In this document: positions 26,909 to 40,521 of the stretch, in pieces
Layout: every line of letters starts with the position of its first letter
How positions within the stretch are numbered: the first letter of the stretch is position 1
Assembly: GCF_035594125.1 (NCBI RefSeq)
Contig: NC_087173.1
Span: 2,549,486-2,613,485 of the forward strand
Source: Scylla paramamosain
Taxonomy: Eukaryota > Arthropoda > Malacostraca > Decapoda > Portunidae
DNA length: 64,000 nucleotides
Reading direction: 5' to 3'
Notes under the pieces: generated by a model
The model's input: the letters and a program-made list of their open reading frames with translations, nothing else
Database searches by the model: none
What the model was told of the DNA's origin: nothing
Position numbers and translations under genes: made by a program

Positions 26909-28379
26909 TCACTGGTGGGAGGGGCGGTGGGCTGTAGGGCGGGAGGGACCATGTGAGCGGGCGTGGTGGACTGCAGTGGGGTGGCTTGTGGGCGGGCGAG
27001 CGTGGTGGTGGACGGCGTGGGCTGCCTCCAGGCAGGCCTGTACGAAGGCCTGGGCGCCGGTCACCTGGCGGCGCGGGCCCTTCAGCCGTACGACGTGCGC
27101 CGTTCTGTTTCCCGTGGCGGGCACGCCCACGGTCACGTCAGGAAACTGCCGCCGGAGTCTCCTGACGGTGGCGCCGCCGGGACCAACCACGTGGCGACGC
27201 TGCTCTGGCGCCACCTCCACCTGCGCCTCCACCACCTCGGCGTCACGCAGCAGTGCTTGCACGCGCGCCGCTGCGCTGTTGACCTGCCGCGGCGGGCCGC
27301 GCAGCGTGACGGTGTGGGTGGCGGCGTCCCGCGGCGGCGGCACCGCCACGCTCACGCCGTTAAAGTCTCGCAGCAGTTCTCGGAGGGTGGCGCCGCGCGG
27401 CCCCACGATGTGGCGCCGCATGTGGGGCGCCACTGGCACCACTGCCTCCGTCACCTCCTCCTGCCACGAGGCGCGCACGCTGGACACCGCCTGCGGCCTT
27501 TCCCGCCGGGCCTTTCGCGGCGCCGCCTTGGCCTGGCAGCGAGGCGCCTCCCCCGAGGACGCCTTCGCCTCAGCCACGCCAAGCAGCACTTCCTTCTTCC
27601 TTGGCATCCTCTTTCTACGGCGGACCACTGTCCAACCGTCTTTGTCTGCCACGGGAGCCGCGCCGCTCACGCACAGCGAGCCCTGAGGAAGGCCCTCCCC
27701 CGCCGCCACGCCTTGGCCCTCCTCGTCTTCTTCCTCAGTGTCCCTCTCTGTGTGGATTACTTCCTCCACTTTTTTCTCCCTTTCCTTCCTTCACCACCAC
27801 CTCTGTGTCCTTCTCTGCGTGGATTACTTCTTCCACCTTTTCCTCTTCTTTTTCTTCCTTCACTATCTCCTCAATGTCCTCCTTTTGGTGGATTACTTCT
27901 TCCACCTTTTCCTCTCCCTTTTCTTCCTTCACCACCTCCTCGCCATCCTTCTCTGAGTGGATTACTTCTTCCACCTTTTCCTCTCCCTTTCCTTCCTTCA
28001 CAAGGTCCTCTGTCTCCTTCTCTAGGTGGATTACTTCTTCCACCTTCTCCTCGCCGTGCTCTTCTCCAGTCTCTGGTGCCTTCTCTTCGCCTTCACCCGT
28101 CGCTCCTTCTCCCTGTGTTACTCGCACTTCAACTTCCTGATCTTCTTCTTGCGCTAATTTCTGTTGTATGACGTCTGCTTTCATTTCCTCGTCGTTTTCG
28201 GCTTCTGGTTTCATTTCTTCGCACTTCATTTCTTCCTCTGCATTTTCTTTGTTGCCTTTGTTGTGTTTGGCTGTTTTTCTTCGCCTGTTTCTCCTGAAGA
28301 GACGCTTAAGGCGTTTCCACCAGGAGAAACAGGAAGGCGTCTTTTCGTCGTCGTCCGTGTCGCGGGATGTGTTGCTCAT
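26909..28379 (-). CDS. KH-domain (vigilin-like) protein with acidic repeats, one frameshift
   Basis: Probable RNA-binding protein. The ATG at 28379 has purines at -3 and -1 (CCGAGATG). The first 203 codons encode an acidic start, a basic patch near residues 21-37 (WKRLKRLFRRNRRRK), glutamate-rich sequence and five 23-residue repeats around EEKVEEVIH.EKD. In the last repeat two bases are missing, so this frame runs out at 27735. The +1 frame carries on the repeat and is open for 286 codons to the TGA at 26909. Numbered in that frame it has DGWTVVRRRKR (44-54), KH domain 1 at about 106-175 with the GxxG loop GPRG, KH domain 2 at about 182-250 with GPGG, and a His-rich tail. The spacing and the (H)xxIVGPxGATxRxLxxxF pattern are those of vigilin/HDLBP KH domains. 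That family binds RNA in the cytoplasm and usually has 14-15 KH repeats, so this is a short relative. No introns are seen and GC is far above the surroundings. It may be an expressed single-exon gene with an assembly indel, or a decaying retrocopy. Confidence 0.75.
27735..28060 (-). repeat. 69-bp coding tandem repeat, five units
   Basis: The invariant GTGGATTACTTC (plus strand) occurs at 27752, 27819, 27888, 27957 and 28026. Spacing is 69 bp except the last interval, 67 bp, which is the frameshift site. The units encode the EEKVEEVIH acidic repeat of the KH gene. Confidence 0.9.
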
Positions 28380-28554
28380 CTCGGTGCTTACTCCGCTGGT
28401 TGTCTTGCCGGTCGGCGCTGGTTCACCCTTTGCGCTTATCTGTCTTTCCCTCTCACTCTCTCACCCTCTCCAACACCCGTAAAATTTACTAATCATTTTC
28501 TTGTCAAACTCTGCAAATAGAGACAAGACCACCAGCGTGGATGTAAGGAAATGG

Positions 28555-28579
28555 AGTGCTGTGATTGGTCCACAGCACT
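28555..28579 (-). promoter_or_regulatory. CCAAT box inside a 9-bp inverted repeat
   Basis: Arms AGTGCTGTG and CACAGCACT are perfect complements around a 7-nt loop ATTGGTC, which reads GACCAAT on the minus strand. It lies about 180 bp upstream of the KH gene's start codon, a normal distance for a CCAAT promoter element. Confidence 0.4.
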
Positions 28580-29585
<1,006 letters not shown>

Positions 29586-29631
29586 CTTTACACAAATAGA
29601 CATGAATAATAACATAGAAACATAACCTTAA

Positions 29632-29632
<1 letters not shown>

Positions 29633-29669
<37 letters not shown>
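29633..29669. repeat. (CA)n microsatellite
   Basis: About 18 CA units, 50 bp after the long GA tract. Confidence 0.95.
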
Positions 29670-29672
<3 letters not shown>

Positions 29673-29809
29673 CCTCCCTAAGCTAGGCAAGTCTACACAC
29701 TCAAGAGCTCCGCCGTCAGGTAAATTTCAGGTGAAAGGGCATATTGTTTACTTACGGCTTTCGCTTCACTGCCTCGCAAACCCACCAACGCTGAAGGCTG
29801 AGTTAAAAT

Positions 29810-30263
29810 GGAGGAGGAAGAGGAGGAGGAGGAGGAGGAGGACGAGGACTGAAGAAGGAAAGGAGGTGGAAGAATGTGTTAGCCAAAGGGTGGTGAGGAG
29901 AAAGACGAGGATGAGGAAGAGGAAGTGGAGAAGAGGGATAAAGAGAAGGATGAAGGAACAAAGGAAGTGGAAGAATGTATTAAGTATGGCGGTGGTGGTG
30001 AGGAGGAGTTAAAGTGGATGGTAAGAGGGAGTAGGAAGAGGAATAAAGACAAAGGTGATAATGATGAAGGTAGCGGTGGTGGTGGTGGTGGTGGTGGTGG
30101 TGGTGGTGGTGGTGGTGGTAAGTGTTGTTATTATGTTATTAGCGGTGGTGATTGTGGAGTGGTGTGGAGGGGCGGACAGGTGGAACAAGGCGAGGGGGAG
30201 ATGGAAGAGAAAGAAAAGAATACCATCTGAAATGTTCCGCATGGCCTGAAAACTTGTTACTTC

Positions 30264-30334
<71 letters not shown>
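29810..30334. repeat. Purine block with (GGT)n and (GA)n
   Basis: GGA/GAA-rich 29810-30060, GGT run 30073-30119, GA 30266-30334. Translations are low complexity. Confidence 0.93.
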
Positions 30335-30338
<4 letters not shown>

Positions 30339-31266
30339 CGGTACATAACTAAATAATTACTCGCTGTCTCCCAAAACATATTTCCAGAGTAATTTCGTTC
30401 CTTCTCGTTCTATTTACTAATGCAACGGGTAACTTCTACGCTCGTTCCTTCATCCCTTTCACAGATAAGCCTGAAAACTTTATTGTTTTTCCTCTTTCCC
30501 TCACCTTCGTATGACTTCAACACTTTAGGAGATTAACACCCAAGTATACACATTTCATTCTTTTCTGAAGTCTTCTGTTGTTGCTTGTAAGAAGTTAATG
30601 GCCTTTTTTTTCATTGTTTGTTCACTATTATAGTTTATGTGCTTAACTGCTTAAAGAGGATTTTTCAGTCTACTTTCTTTGGCAAATGTTTCTTTTAGAT
30701 GTATTGTTAATCAGGATAAGAAATACCACTAATAGAATATAGCTTCCCATTTACATAAAATCTAATCCTATTCCTTATTTCTTTCCTCTAACAAGTAAAC
30801 AGAAAGCCAGGAAACACCACTCCTGTGACTCTTAAAACAACTCTGTACACTAAACTAATCAACACTACCTCATTCTTCCCTTCATAAACATATAAAACCA
30901 TGACACAACACAAAGTTACACAAACCAAAGCGAAGAACTGCACGCTCATTTATCAACACGCACAGACAGGAGGCCCCGCTGCGAGTATTGGTGCAAAGGA
31001 CAACCAGCACACTCGGATGTTGACACACAAGTCGATTAAACAGCGCTAGAGAAGCAGTCGATACTCCTTAAAGGTATTGGTAAACTCAAGGCCGATACAA
31101 TGTGGTGATGTATCGCACAACAATTTAGTCTTTCTCTCTTTCTCTGATTCTCTGTTTTATTTCTTTTCCTTCTCTTTCCCATCCCCTCCATTCATTCCCT
31201 TCCTTCCTACTTCTTCTATTTTCTTTCTTTTCATCTCTTTTTCCAATCCGTTTCTTAGTTTTCTGG

Positions 31267-31268
<2 letters not shown>
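30335..31268. other. Intergenic, AT-rich
   Basis: No gene or clear repeat. It becomes pyrimidine-rich after 31130. Confidence 0.4.

Positions 31269-31354
<86 letters not shown>
31269..31354. repeat. (CT)n microsatellite
   Basis: About 43 CT units. Confidence 0.97.
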
Positions 31355-31357
<3 letters not shown>

Positions 31358-31929
31358 AATTAATTACAAGTGAATTCCAAGGTACAGTTCTTTACAGTCG
31401 GAGTATTTATTCCACCCAAACATTCTTCCTTCAACCTCCAATACTTGAATGCTGAGAATACCTGGGGGAGGAATACTTGATTGTCTACCTGCGTCACCTG
31501 AATTACCTGTGGCCAAACCAATTCTACTTCGAGGAGAGGGTGAGTCTTTTAGGTTATCTCGTTTTTTTTTTTTTTTTTTAGTTTTGTGATTCTATGAGTT
31601 AGTCTATGAATGATCTTTTTTTTTGTGATGTTTTTTGTGAGTTACGGTTGATTTTCTTTTTTTATTTGGTAATGGACATGTAAAGTTGGTTTTTGCTTTG
31701 TTGTTTTTCGTTTTGTAGTTGAAGGCATTTTGTTTTGTCTAGTTTAGCCAAGTTAGGATTTATGGTGTATATTTTGTTTCTCTTCTTGAGGTTAATGTTA
31801 CTTGTTATTACGAGGAGTGTTGCTAAGATGTAGTCTCTTGCTTAGATTAATCACATCTTTTTTTTCATATGTGGCGGAAATAAAACGTAACAGTCCATTG
31901 TATATAAATTTTTCTCTACTTGTATGACG
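31355..31929. other. Intergenic, T-rich
   Basis: T-runs (31561-31579) and TTTTGTGAT/TTTTTTGTGA repeats. No gene. Confidence 0.4.
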
Positions 31930-32041
<112 letters not shown>

Positions 32042-32169
32042 CAGCCATCGTCTTGACAGGCAATCTCCATCACTGCATGAACGAAAAACAAAGGACAGCA
32101 ACAGAGGCAGTGTGGAGGACCCTGCCTTACCATTGCCATGTCACCCTTCCCTCCCCTCGCCTTCCCTGC

Positions 32170-32740
32170 CCAAACCTTGATGCCTCATACATGTGCTTTG
32201 CCTCTCCTCTCACTTTCCTTCCCCTCACATATTTCTCTAGTTCTCATCCCTCACTCTATTTCTCTCTATACCTTTACTTTCACTCTCCCTTCACTTTCCT
32301 CCCTTCACCTATTCCATATTTCACTATCCATCACTATTTAAATTTACTGCCCCTCTGTAACCCTTTCCACAGCCTCCTCCTTCATTCCCATCCCTCCACT
32401 TACCTTTCCCTTCCCTTCAAAATCTTCTCCTACCTTCTCTTCACCTCATGCCTTCCTTGATGCCTTGTTTCACCTCCACAACCCTTCTCCTTCTTCTCTT
32501 CCTTTTCCTACGCCTTCATTTCCCTTCCTCTTCCTTTCCTTCAGAGACTTCTACCTTCTCTTAGCCTCGTCCTTCCTTGATGCCTTCTACAATCCTCCCT
32601 TCTCCTCCTCCTACCACCAAACCACTTCCTTTCCTCTTCCCTGTACAATCTCCTCCTACTTTCTCTTCACCTTATGCCTCCCTGATGCCTTCTTCCCCTT
32701 CTATAATCCTCCTCATTCTTCTCCTCCTCCTCCTTCTCTT
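32170..32740. repeat. Diverged pyrimidine-rich tandem array, ~105-121 bp
   Basis: CTACYTTCTCTTCACCT..TTCCTTGATGCCTT recurs with starts near 32430, 32551 and 32656. A related CCTTGATGCCTCAT lies at about 32176. The whole 32130-32830 segment is strongly C+T. Confidence 0.65.
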
Positions 32741-33069
32741 CTCACCACTCGACCACCTTCCCTTTCACCTCAACACCCCTCTCACTCCTCGGCACTCCGG
32801 CTCCCTTTCATAAGTCTTTCAGCATCGTTCTACACACACGTTCTCCCACTGAGCGTCTCCCGGTGTGGCAGTAAAAGAACGGAGGGGAAAAGAAAATGAG
32901 AGAGAGAGAGAGAAAAAAAAAAACTTCCTCGCCACGTCTATCCTCCCGCTGCGCTGAGTTGACCTAAATCAGCTGACTTCAACTCAATTTCAGCGCGCAG
33001 TGTGGTCTCAACAGCTGTCGGAGCGCGCGCACACACACACTCACAACCAGATTAACTTTTCTCTCCCCT

Positions 33070-33600
33070 GCTTTGCCGCACTGGTGAGGAGAGGAAAGAG
33101 GAAGGATCAAAGGGGGGAGAGCAGGAAGGGAGAGGGATACCTAAGAGGAAGGATCGTAGGGGAGGAGACCAAGAAGGGAGAGGAGAGGATAGAGGGAGAG
33201 GAAGGAAGGATTTGAGGGGAGGGAAAGGTGACGTACGTGAAAGTACAGGGAGGGACTTAAGAACAGAGGGATAGATCAAGAGATATAAGGGAAGAGGAGA
33301 CAGAGGGGAAATGAAAGGTAGGAAGACAAAGAAGGCAACTGCAGATATGAAAGATCGTAAAAGAGAAAGGACGGGAAACAGTGCGGAAGACGATAAGAGA
33401 AAATTCAAGAAAGGCAGGAAATGAAGAAATGGAAAGGTAAAAGGAGCAAGGAAGTATAATTGATGACAGGAAGGAAGAAGGAGAGAAGAGAGAAAGAAAA
33501 AAAGAAGAATAAGACGAAATAAAGAAACACAAAGGAAATAAGAGCAAGGAAACATAATAGATGACAGGAAGGAGAAGGAGAAGAACAAGACAACATTACA
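33070..33600. repeat. Purine-rich block
   Basis: Over 500 bp of GGAGAGG, GAAGGAAGG and AAAGAAG sequence on the plus strand, opposite in bias to 32130-32830. No gene. Confidence 0.8.
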
Positions 33601-33854
33601 AGACTCCTCGCCTCGACTGTCTTACATCTCTCGCGTTAGATTTAATAGTGCAGCTTATCGCACACTGCCGCGTGGAAATGAAGAAGACTAAAGCCGTTCT
33701 TTTTCCCTGTGCGCCTGTATCTCATTAAAATGTGAAGGAGATTGACCAAAGACACACACAAAAAAAAGATGAAAAAAAAAACTTAATTAATACTCTCCCA
33801 AAACTGCAGTAAAAAAATTGTTTACCACGACACAACTGATAATTACTCGAATAT

Positions 33855-34545
33855 ATCCTTACAAAAATTACGTTACTGTTTTTTCGTTCTTATTCTTTAT
33901 CACTCAGGCCAGAATAGAAGCCATCCACACACGCTGAGCATCTAAAAAAAACTCGACTAAAAAACTGACTGTGATACGTCATTCCTCGCTGAAAGACATT
34001 GCTGTTTAATGTTTCTCACCTACAAGCATGTCTTTCAGAAGCGCTTGAATAAATAACGTTACTGTTCTTTCTTTCTACATTTAAGTCACAAACAAGATGG
34101 AAGACAATGAGAAGTGCTTACATAAATAATATTAATGCTTTTCTTTTTATATTTCTTTAGCCCACAAACAAGCTATTGAAAAGTGTTCAGATAAATAATG
34201 TCACTGTTTTTTTTTTCTTTTCACACATTTTAAATCACATTCAGAAGCGTTCGGATAACTAATGTTCCCGATTTCCTTTTTACACTTTTTAAGCAATAAA
34301 CAACCCACACAAAAAACACTCAGACAAATAATGCAACGGTTCTTTCTTTTTTCACACATTTTAACTCACAAACAAGCCAGTGAGAAGCTTTACGATGAAA
34401 AAAAAGTTACTGCTCTCATTTTTTTAGACTTAAGCTATAAACAAACCACTCAAAAGAACCCGGATGAGTTATGTAACCATTTTCTTTTTTCCACAGATTT
34501 CAAGACACAAAGAAGCCATTCATAAGTGTTCACTGTAAGTCTAAA
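33855..34545. repeat. Tandem array, ~66-76 bp unit
   Basis: Units (C)ACAAACAAGCC..TGAGAAGYGTTCAGATAAATAATGTTACTG followed by a TTCTTTTTTCACACATTTTAA tract. Starts are near 34087, 34163, 34233, 34299, 34370, 34436 and 34506, with weaker units upstream to about 33860. No coding. Confidence 0.8.
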
Positions 34546-34748
34546 CGCAGATTTGCCATTTGTCTTCAGTCCCCGGAGCGAGTGAGCGGGCCGAGCTAGA
34601 CTGCAAACGGGCGTCCCGGGAACAAATTGGTCTCGCCCACTGTAATGTTCTCGCGTGAGTGTATCAGTGGGTGTCTGGCGATGCTCAGGCGTTGGGGTAC
34701 CAGCTGTTTCTTACCAAAGTGTTCAGGCGCAGCTGTGATTTTCCTGCT

Positions 34749-34750
<2 letters not shown>

Positions 34751-34826
<76 letters not shown>

Positions 34827-34842
34827 AACCCCCCCCCCCCCC
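34751..34842. repeat. (CA)n plus poly(C)14
   Basis: CA 34751-34823, then a C homopolymer at 34829-34842. Confidence 0.97.
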
Positions 34843-35002
34843 AAACACACATAAACACATACACACAAGCACACGTAGTTTAGTTTATCGAGCAAAAAAT
34901 ACGTAATTTCAATGTGATGCAAGATAAATAGCAATTTTAAAGAGTGTTTAATTACAAAGGAAACAATACACTGCTGCTATTAATCCAAAGTATTGCTAAA
35001 TC

Positions 35003-35004
<2 letters not shown>

Positions 35005-35079
<75 letters not shown>
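35005..35079. repeat. (CT)n microsatellite
   Basis: About 37 CT units. Confidence 0.97.
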
Positions 35080-35084
<5 letters not shown>

Positions 35085-35179
35085 GGGTGAACAAACCTAC
35101 GTAAGCTGCGACGAGGGAAGCGATTACGAGGATTCTGCTTCTTTATAATCTTTTTTATAATCTAATTTCCGTTTTCGAC

Positions 35180-35881
<702 letters not shown>

Positions 35882-36055
35882 TCGATTACACGGGTGATTT
35901 ATATTGAACGTTTCCGTCATTTTATCAACATTTGTTTTATGATTGCTTTTGTGTTTATCTTCATTATTTTTCACCATTTTTGCAAACTTTTCTTCGCGTT
36001 TTACATTTTGCGGACACATTTCACAACTATTTGCATTTATTATACACGCAAAAGG

Positions 36056-36058
<3 letters not shown>

Positions 36059-36136
<78 letters not shown>
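36059..36136. repeat. (GA)n microsatellite
   Basis: About 38 GA units. Confidence 0.97.
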
Positions 36137-36252
36137 GCTAAGTGGATTTTATGTGGTCAATTGCAACTCTGAACAGAATTTACCAAACGTTCACAGAGCA
36201 CACCAAAGCCCCGTGACAATGGCTGTGTAGGTATTAATGTGCACATAGCATG

Positions 36253-36515
<263 letters not shown>

Positions 36516-36854
36516 GGGAGAGATGAGAATGAGAAAGGAGCGAAAGGGGAGAGAGAAGCAGATTGGGAGGAAGAGATAAAAAACAGGAGACAAATTATAA
36601 TTATTACGGAGATATTGAGGAAGAAGACGTGAAGAATTAGTGTCTGAGGCGGAGCGGAAAGGAGAGGAAGAAGGGAGAGGAGAAAGACGAAGAGGGGGAA
36701 GACACGGACAACGACAATAAAGAAGGGAGAGGAGACAGCGGTGCAATTTAATACATACGACTTCCCTCATTTTCAAGTTTGGGTTAACTTGACGCAACTT
36801 ACTGGTGCATAACTTTGTCGCTGTGAGATACAAGAAATCGGGTCCGCTTGCCTT

Positions 36855-37635
36855 GCCCTTCCTGCACGACCAACACGAGACAGCCGCTATTGTTACATTT
36901 CAAAGGCCACAAAGATGATTATTTGGTTTGTCAAGGGTGTTTTTCGTCATCCTTGCCAAACTATCAATAGATGAATTACTCTCTTCCTTTAAGTTCAATA
37001 GACGAAGCTTTGTTCTTTCAGAGGCCATAAAGATCAGTTTGTCATTGTGTTTTTAGTTCTGTGATGCCTTACCCTTCCTACACGATCAACACACGGAGAT
37101 GATGTTGCTACACGCTTTGTTCGCTCATCAGGAGAGTTTTCAAAGGTTACTGAGATGATAAGGATTTGATATTGTTTTTTATTCTCTCTCTCATTATGAC
37201 ACATGATCCAATAGAAGCCTTGCTCTTCCTACACCAGTAAAAGACGAAGGCGGGTATTGTTCACTTTGTTCTCTCATCAGTTTTCAAAGGCCAAGGAGGT
37301 GATAAGTCGGTTTAATATTCTTTTTCCTTATGGAGCAAAATCTTAGTCAAACAATTACTAGATGGATTGCTCTCTTTCATACACGAGCAACAGACGGAGG
37401 GCGGTATTGTTGCACGCTATATTCTCTCACTAAGACAAATTTCTAAGGCCATAAAGCTGATTATTTGTTTTGTCAAGGGTATTTTTCCTTCCATGATGCA
37501 GGTTCCTTGTCAAACTATCACTTTACGACCGACAGATGGAAGGCAGCATTGTTCCTCGCCTCGTTTTCTCCCACAACAAATTTCAAGGACAAAGAGATGA
37601 TTATACGGTTTCTCATGGGTGTTCTTCCCTCGTTA
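36855..37635. repeat. Diverged tandem array, ~119-167 bp unit
   Basis: TTTTCAAAGGCCACAAAGAT and variants recur near 36897, 37016, 37137, 37272, 37439 and 37575. Each is followed by GATTATTTGGTTTGTCAAGG-like sequence, GTCAAACTATCA, and CTTCCTACACGA..AACAGACGGAGG..GTATTGTT. A lone related copy lies at 44311-44430. Confidence 0.8.
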
Positions 37636-38723
37636 TTTCGATAAAGAATCAACACAACTTTCAAATAACAAATAACGAAACTTTCACCCAACACAAATGT
37701 TTATATGACGGGTATTTAGATTTCAGTAAATAATGTAATTTTCAATTAGCGCAATGTATGTAATCATTATCCACAGTATTTGTTTATATGGCACAGAAAT
37801 ACTGTAACTAAGTGAAAAGTAAACACAATTCCCCCAACACAGTATAAGTAAAGTATAATACATAGTACTGCACACACACCTTGCACCTCTCGGCGAATGT
37901 AAAATGTATTCGACTACTCTCCGTTCTCTTACAATTTCACCGTAAGAGAATAGAGGAGACAAATTTATGAGACTACGTGTTCTACCTTCCGTCTCACACT
38001 CAACTCTCGAGAGACAGCCATTCATCCTGTTCCTGTCGCTGCTATGACGCATTCCTTTCTTTTCACGGCGCAACAGACACACGTAATTATATTTTAGTAA
38101 AGAAAGCGAGACGGAACGCGCACCATAATCTCAGTTGCATTACGTCCCTTTCCTGAGTAGGGATAAATCTAATTTGATAGTTTGGGAAACTCACCTCACT
38201 ACCCTCCAGTTAACTTCAGTCACTTCGTTTTCACTCGGTCCGGAACACCTGACGTCACCTCACGTTGCACGGCTGCACCTCACTTCACCTGACTTACTCC
38301 GCCGCTACCCGACTTACAGTACGCGAACAAAACTCTCTTTGCTTTAATCACTCGCTCAACATCACTCGTTACCTGGCGTGGGGTTTTGAGGCACCTGTCC
38401 CTTCACTACAGGTGCGCGGCGAACAGACTTCCGTGGGAATAAATGACGGGGAACCACGAAAGTGTGAGTCATAATTTCTTTCCGCTTTATTACTTAATAC
38501 GATTTGATAGCGTAATTTTTTTCTTCTCTCGGCATTTTTCCCTGAACGTCACGCGTTGAAGGAATTAAGATGTTAACATTTTTCACTGTTTTTCACTCCC
38601 GCGTCGTGTTTGGAGTGATATTCTGGTTATGGATGGCGTGAGCGGAACAAGACCCGTAACTCACCTGCCGCGGCGCAACCTTCACGCCGCTGATGAGGAC
38701 TAATTACTCCCTCAGGCGATTAC

Positions 38724-38728
<5 letters not shown>
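37636..38728. other. Unique intergenic
   Basis: No supported gene. A minus-strand splice-donor-like CAG|GTGAGT (exon side from 38665 upward) is present near 38664, with a short open GC-rich stretch before it. The evidence is too thin to call an exon. Confidence 0.35.
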
Positions 38729-38805
<77 letters not shown>

Positions 38806-38906
38806 CTTTATTTTGTTGTTATGTCGAAATTCAATCCATTAATCAGTCATTCAACTAATTATTAATCTAATCAATCAGTCCATAATTTATTCAATCAGTT
38901 ATTCAT

Positions 38907-38983
<77 letters not shown>
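38729..38983. repeat. Two (CT)n microsatellites
   Basis: CT 38729-38802 and 38911-38983. The 108-bp spacer contains short AATCAGT/CAATCAGT repeats. Confidence 0.97.
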
Positions 38984-38987
<4 letters not shown>

Positions 38988-39320
38988 CCTAGGAACTTTT
39001 TAATCACTGTATCTTTCACTCTCCCTCACTCCCGGTTGTGGAAATATTCTCCCTCGCTTCACTTCAATTTTCTCCGCCGGGCGCCTCACTCAAAACTTCT
39101 CGCCGCACCTCATCTCCCACTTACATTATTAGAGGCTGCGGGCGTTGCGTATTGAAACCAACCGAGACCCGAGAAGCAGGAACTGAAACTTTCTCCGCGA
39201 CGCAACCCAAGGGACGCACTTTCAACACCTGTATTATCGAGGAGGACTCAACACCTTATGTCTTTCCAACTTTTCTCGCATCTTATAACCTTGTGTCGCT
39301 TTCTTATTCAGTTATCTTGA

Positions 39321-39421
<101 letters not shown>

Positions 39422-39694
39422 TCTCCTCGTTCAATAGTTTCTTCTCACCTTATTTCTCTTCCATCACCTGTGTTTCTTTTCAAAGTTTGTAAAATTATTC
39501 AACTTATCTCTCCTGTTTGCGTCATTTCGTGTTTTCTTTTTACATTAGCTTCTTTTGCTTTTCCCTTTTATTTAACCGCCTCTTCTCGCCTTCACTCTGC
39601 ACCCTGATCGCGTCCATTCTGTTAAATTAATATTGTATCTTTTTCTTTTTCCCATGTGCCTCCTGCCGTCGCGTTCACGTATGGGAAACTTAAT

Positions 39695-39934
<240 letters not shown>

Positions 39935-40166
39935 GCTTTATGGAGTTTTAGCCAATTAAATTACAATCCATATAAAATACATAACTAATTTACCTTGCCT
40001 TTCCAAACGTCAAATTTAATGGCACAGGACTGGAGCCGCAACAGCAAAGTGACAGGAGTAAGTTACCTTTAAAAAATATCTCCGTGAACGAAAAAAAATA
40101 CAGGAGAGCATAAAACGATATTAAATAAAACTAGGGCGAAATAAAACTTACAAAATGCAAATCGGC

Positions 40167-40460
40167 TTAGGGCTCAGAGCCGCAAGTTTCCTCATAGATC
40201 TTATAACTTAGATCAGAAAGCAGATTCCTTGCGGCGCTGCTTTCCATTCTAAGTTGGGCCATAAACCCTCGCAAGAAAGGATTCTTCTCGCTCACGTGAA
40301 AAGACTCAGCGGGTTTAGGCAGACACAGAGACTCCGCCACAGCTCGTAGGACAAACATGCAAGACACGACGCAGATATGTTCCTGCTGTTGCCGCTGAAA
40401 ACACTGCTCAACCTCTTTCGCCTCAGTTTTGTCTTCCTTCCTCAGTGACTCGGATGACTT
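40167..40460 (-). CDS. Possible terminal exon, 97 open codons, unknown product
   Basis: Open from just after an in-frame TGA (40461-40463) to a TAA at 40167-40169. The residue mix is balanced, unlike the simple-repeat frames around it. It includes a charged, glutamine-rich start, EHICVV, then FLRGFMAQLRMESS and LSDLSYKIYEETC near the end. There is no obvious start codon context, no downstream AATAAA within 150 bp and no homologue I recognise. It may be a 3'-terminal exon of a spliced gene lying to the right, or chance. Confidence 0.25.
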   Translation of the reverse strand, partial: KSSESLRKEDKTEAKEVEQCFQRQQQEHICVVSCMFVLRAVAESLCLPKPAESFHVSEKNPFLRGFMAQLRMESSAARNLLSDLSYKIYEETCGSEP

Positions 40461-40521
40461 TCAGAACGCAGTGAAGTCTATCTACAATTTGTTTACCTTC
40501 TGATTTATATGGATTTTTCTA

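Noticed and set aside
26963..28171. 402-codon plus-strand open frame across the KH gene
   Set aside because: It is the antisense of the GC-rich KH coding sequence and 69-bp repeats. Its translation is Arg/His/Pro-rich and then Pro/Leu/Ser-rich with no domain, while the minus strand has two clear KH domains.
38660..38720. Minus-strand exon ending in CAG|GTGAGT
   Set aside because: The donor is good, but no acceptor, homology or clear frame supports it; noted only within the intergenic entry.
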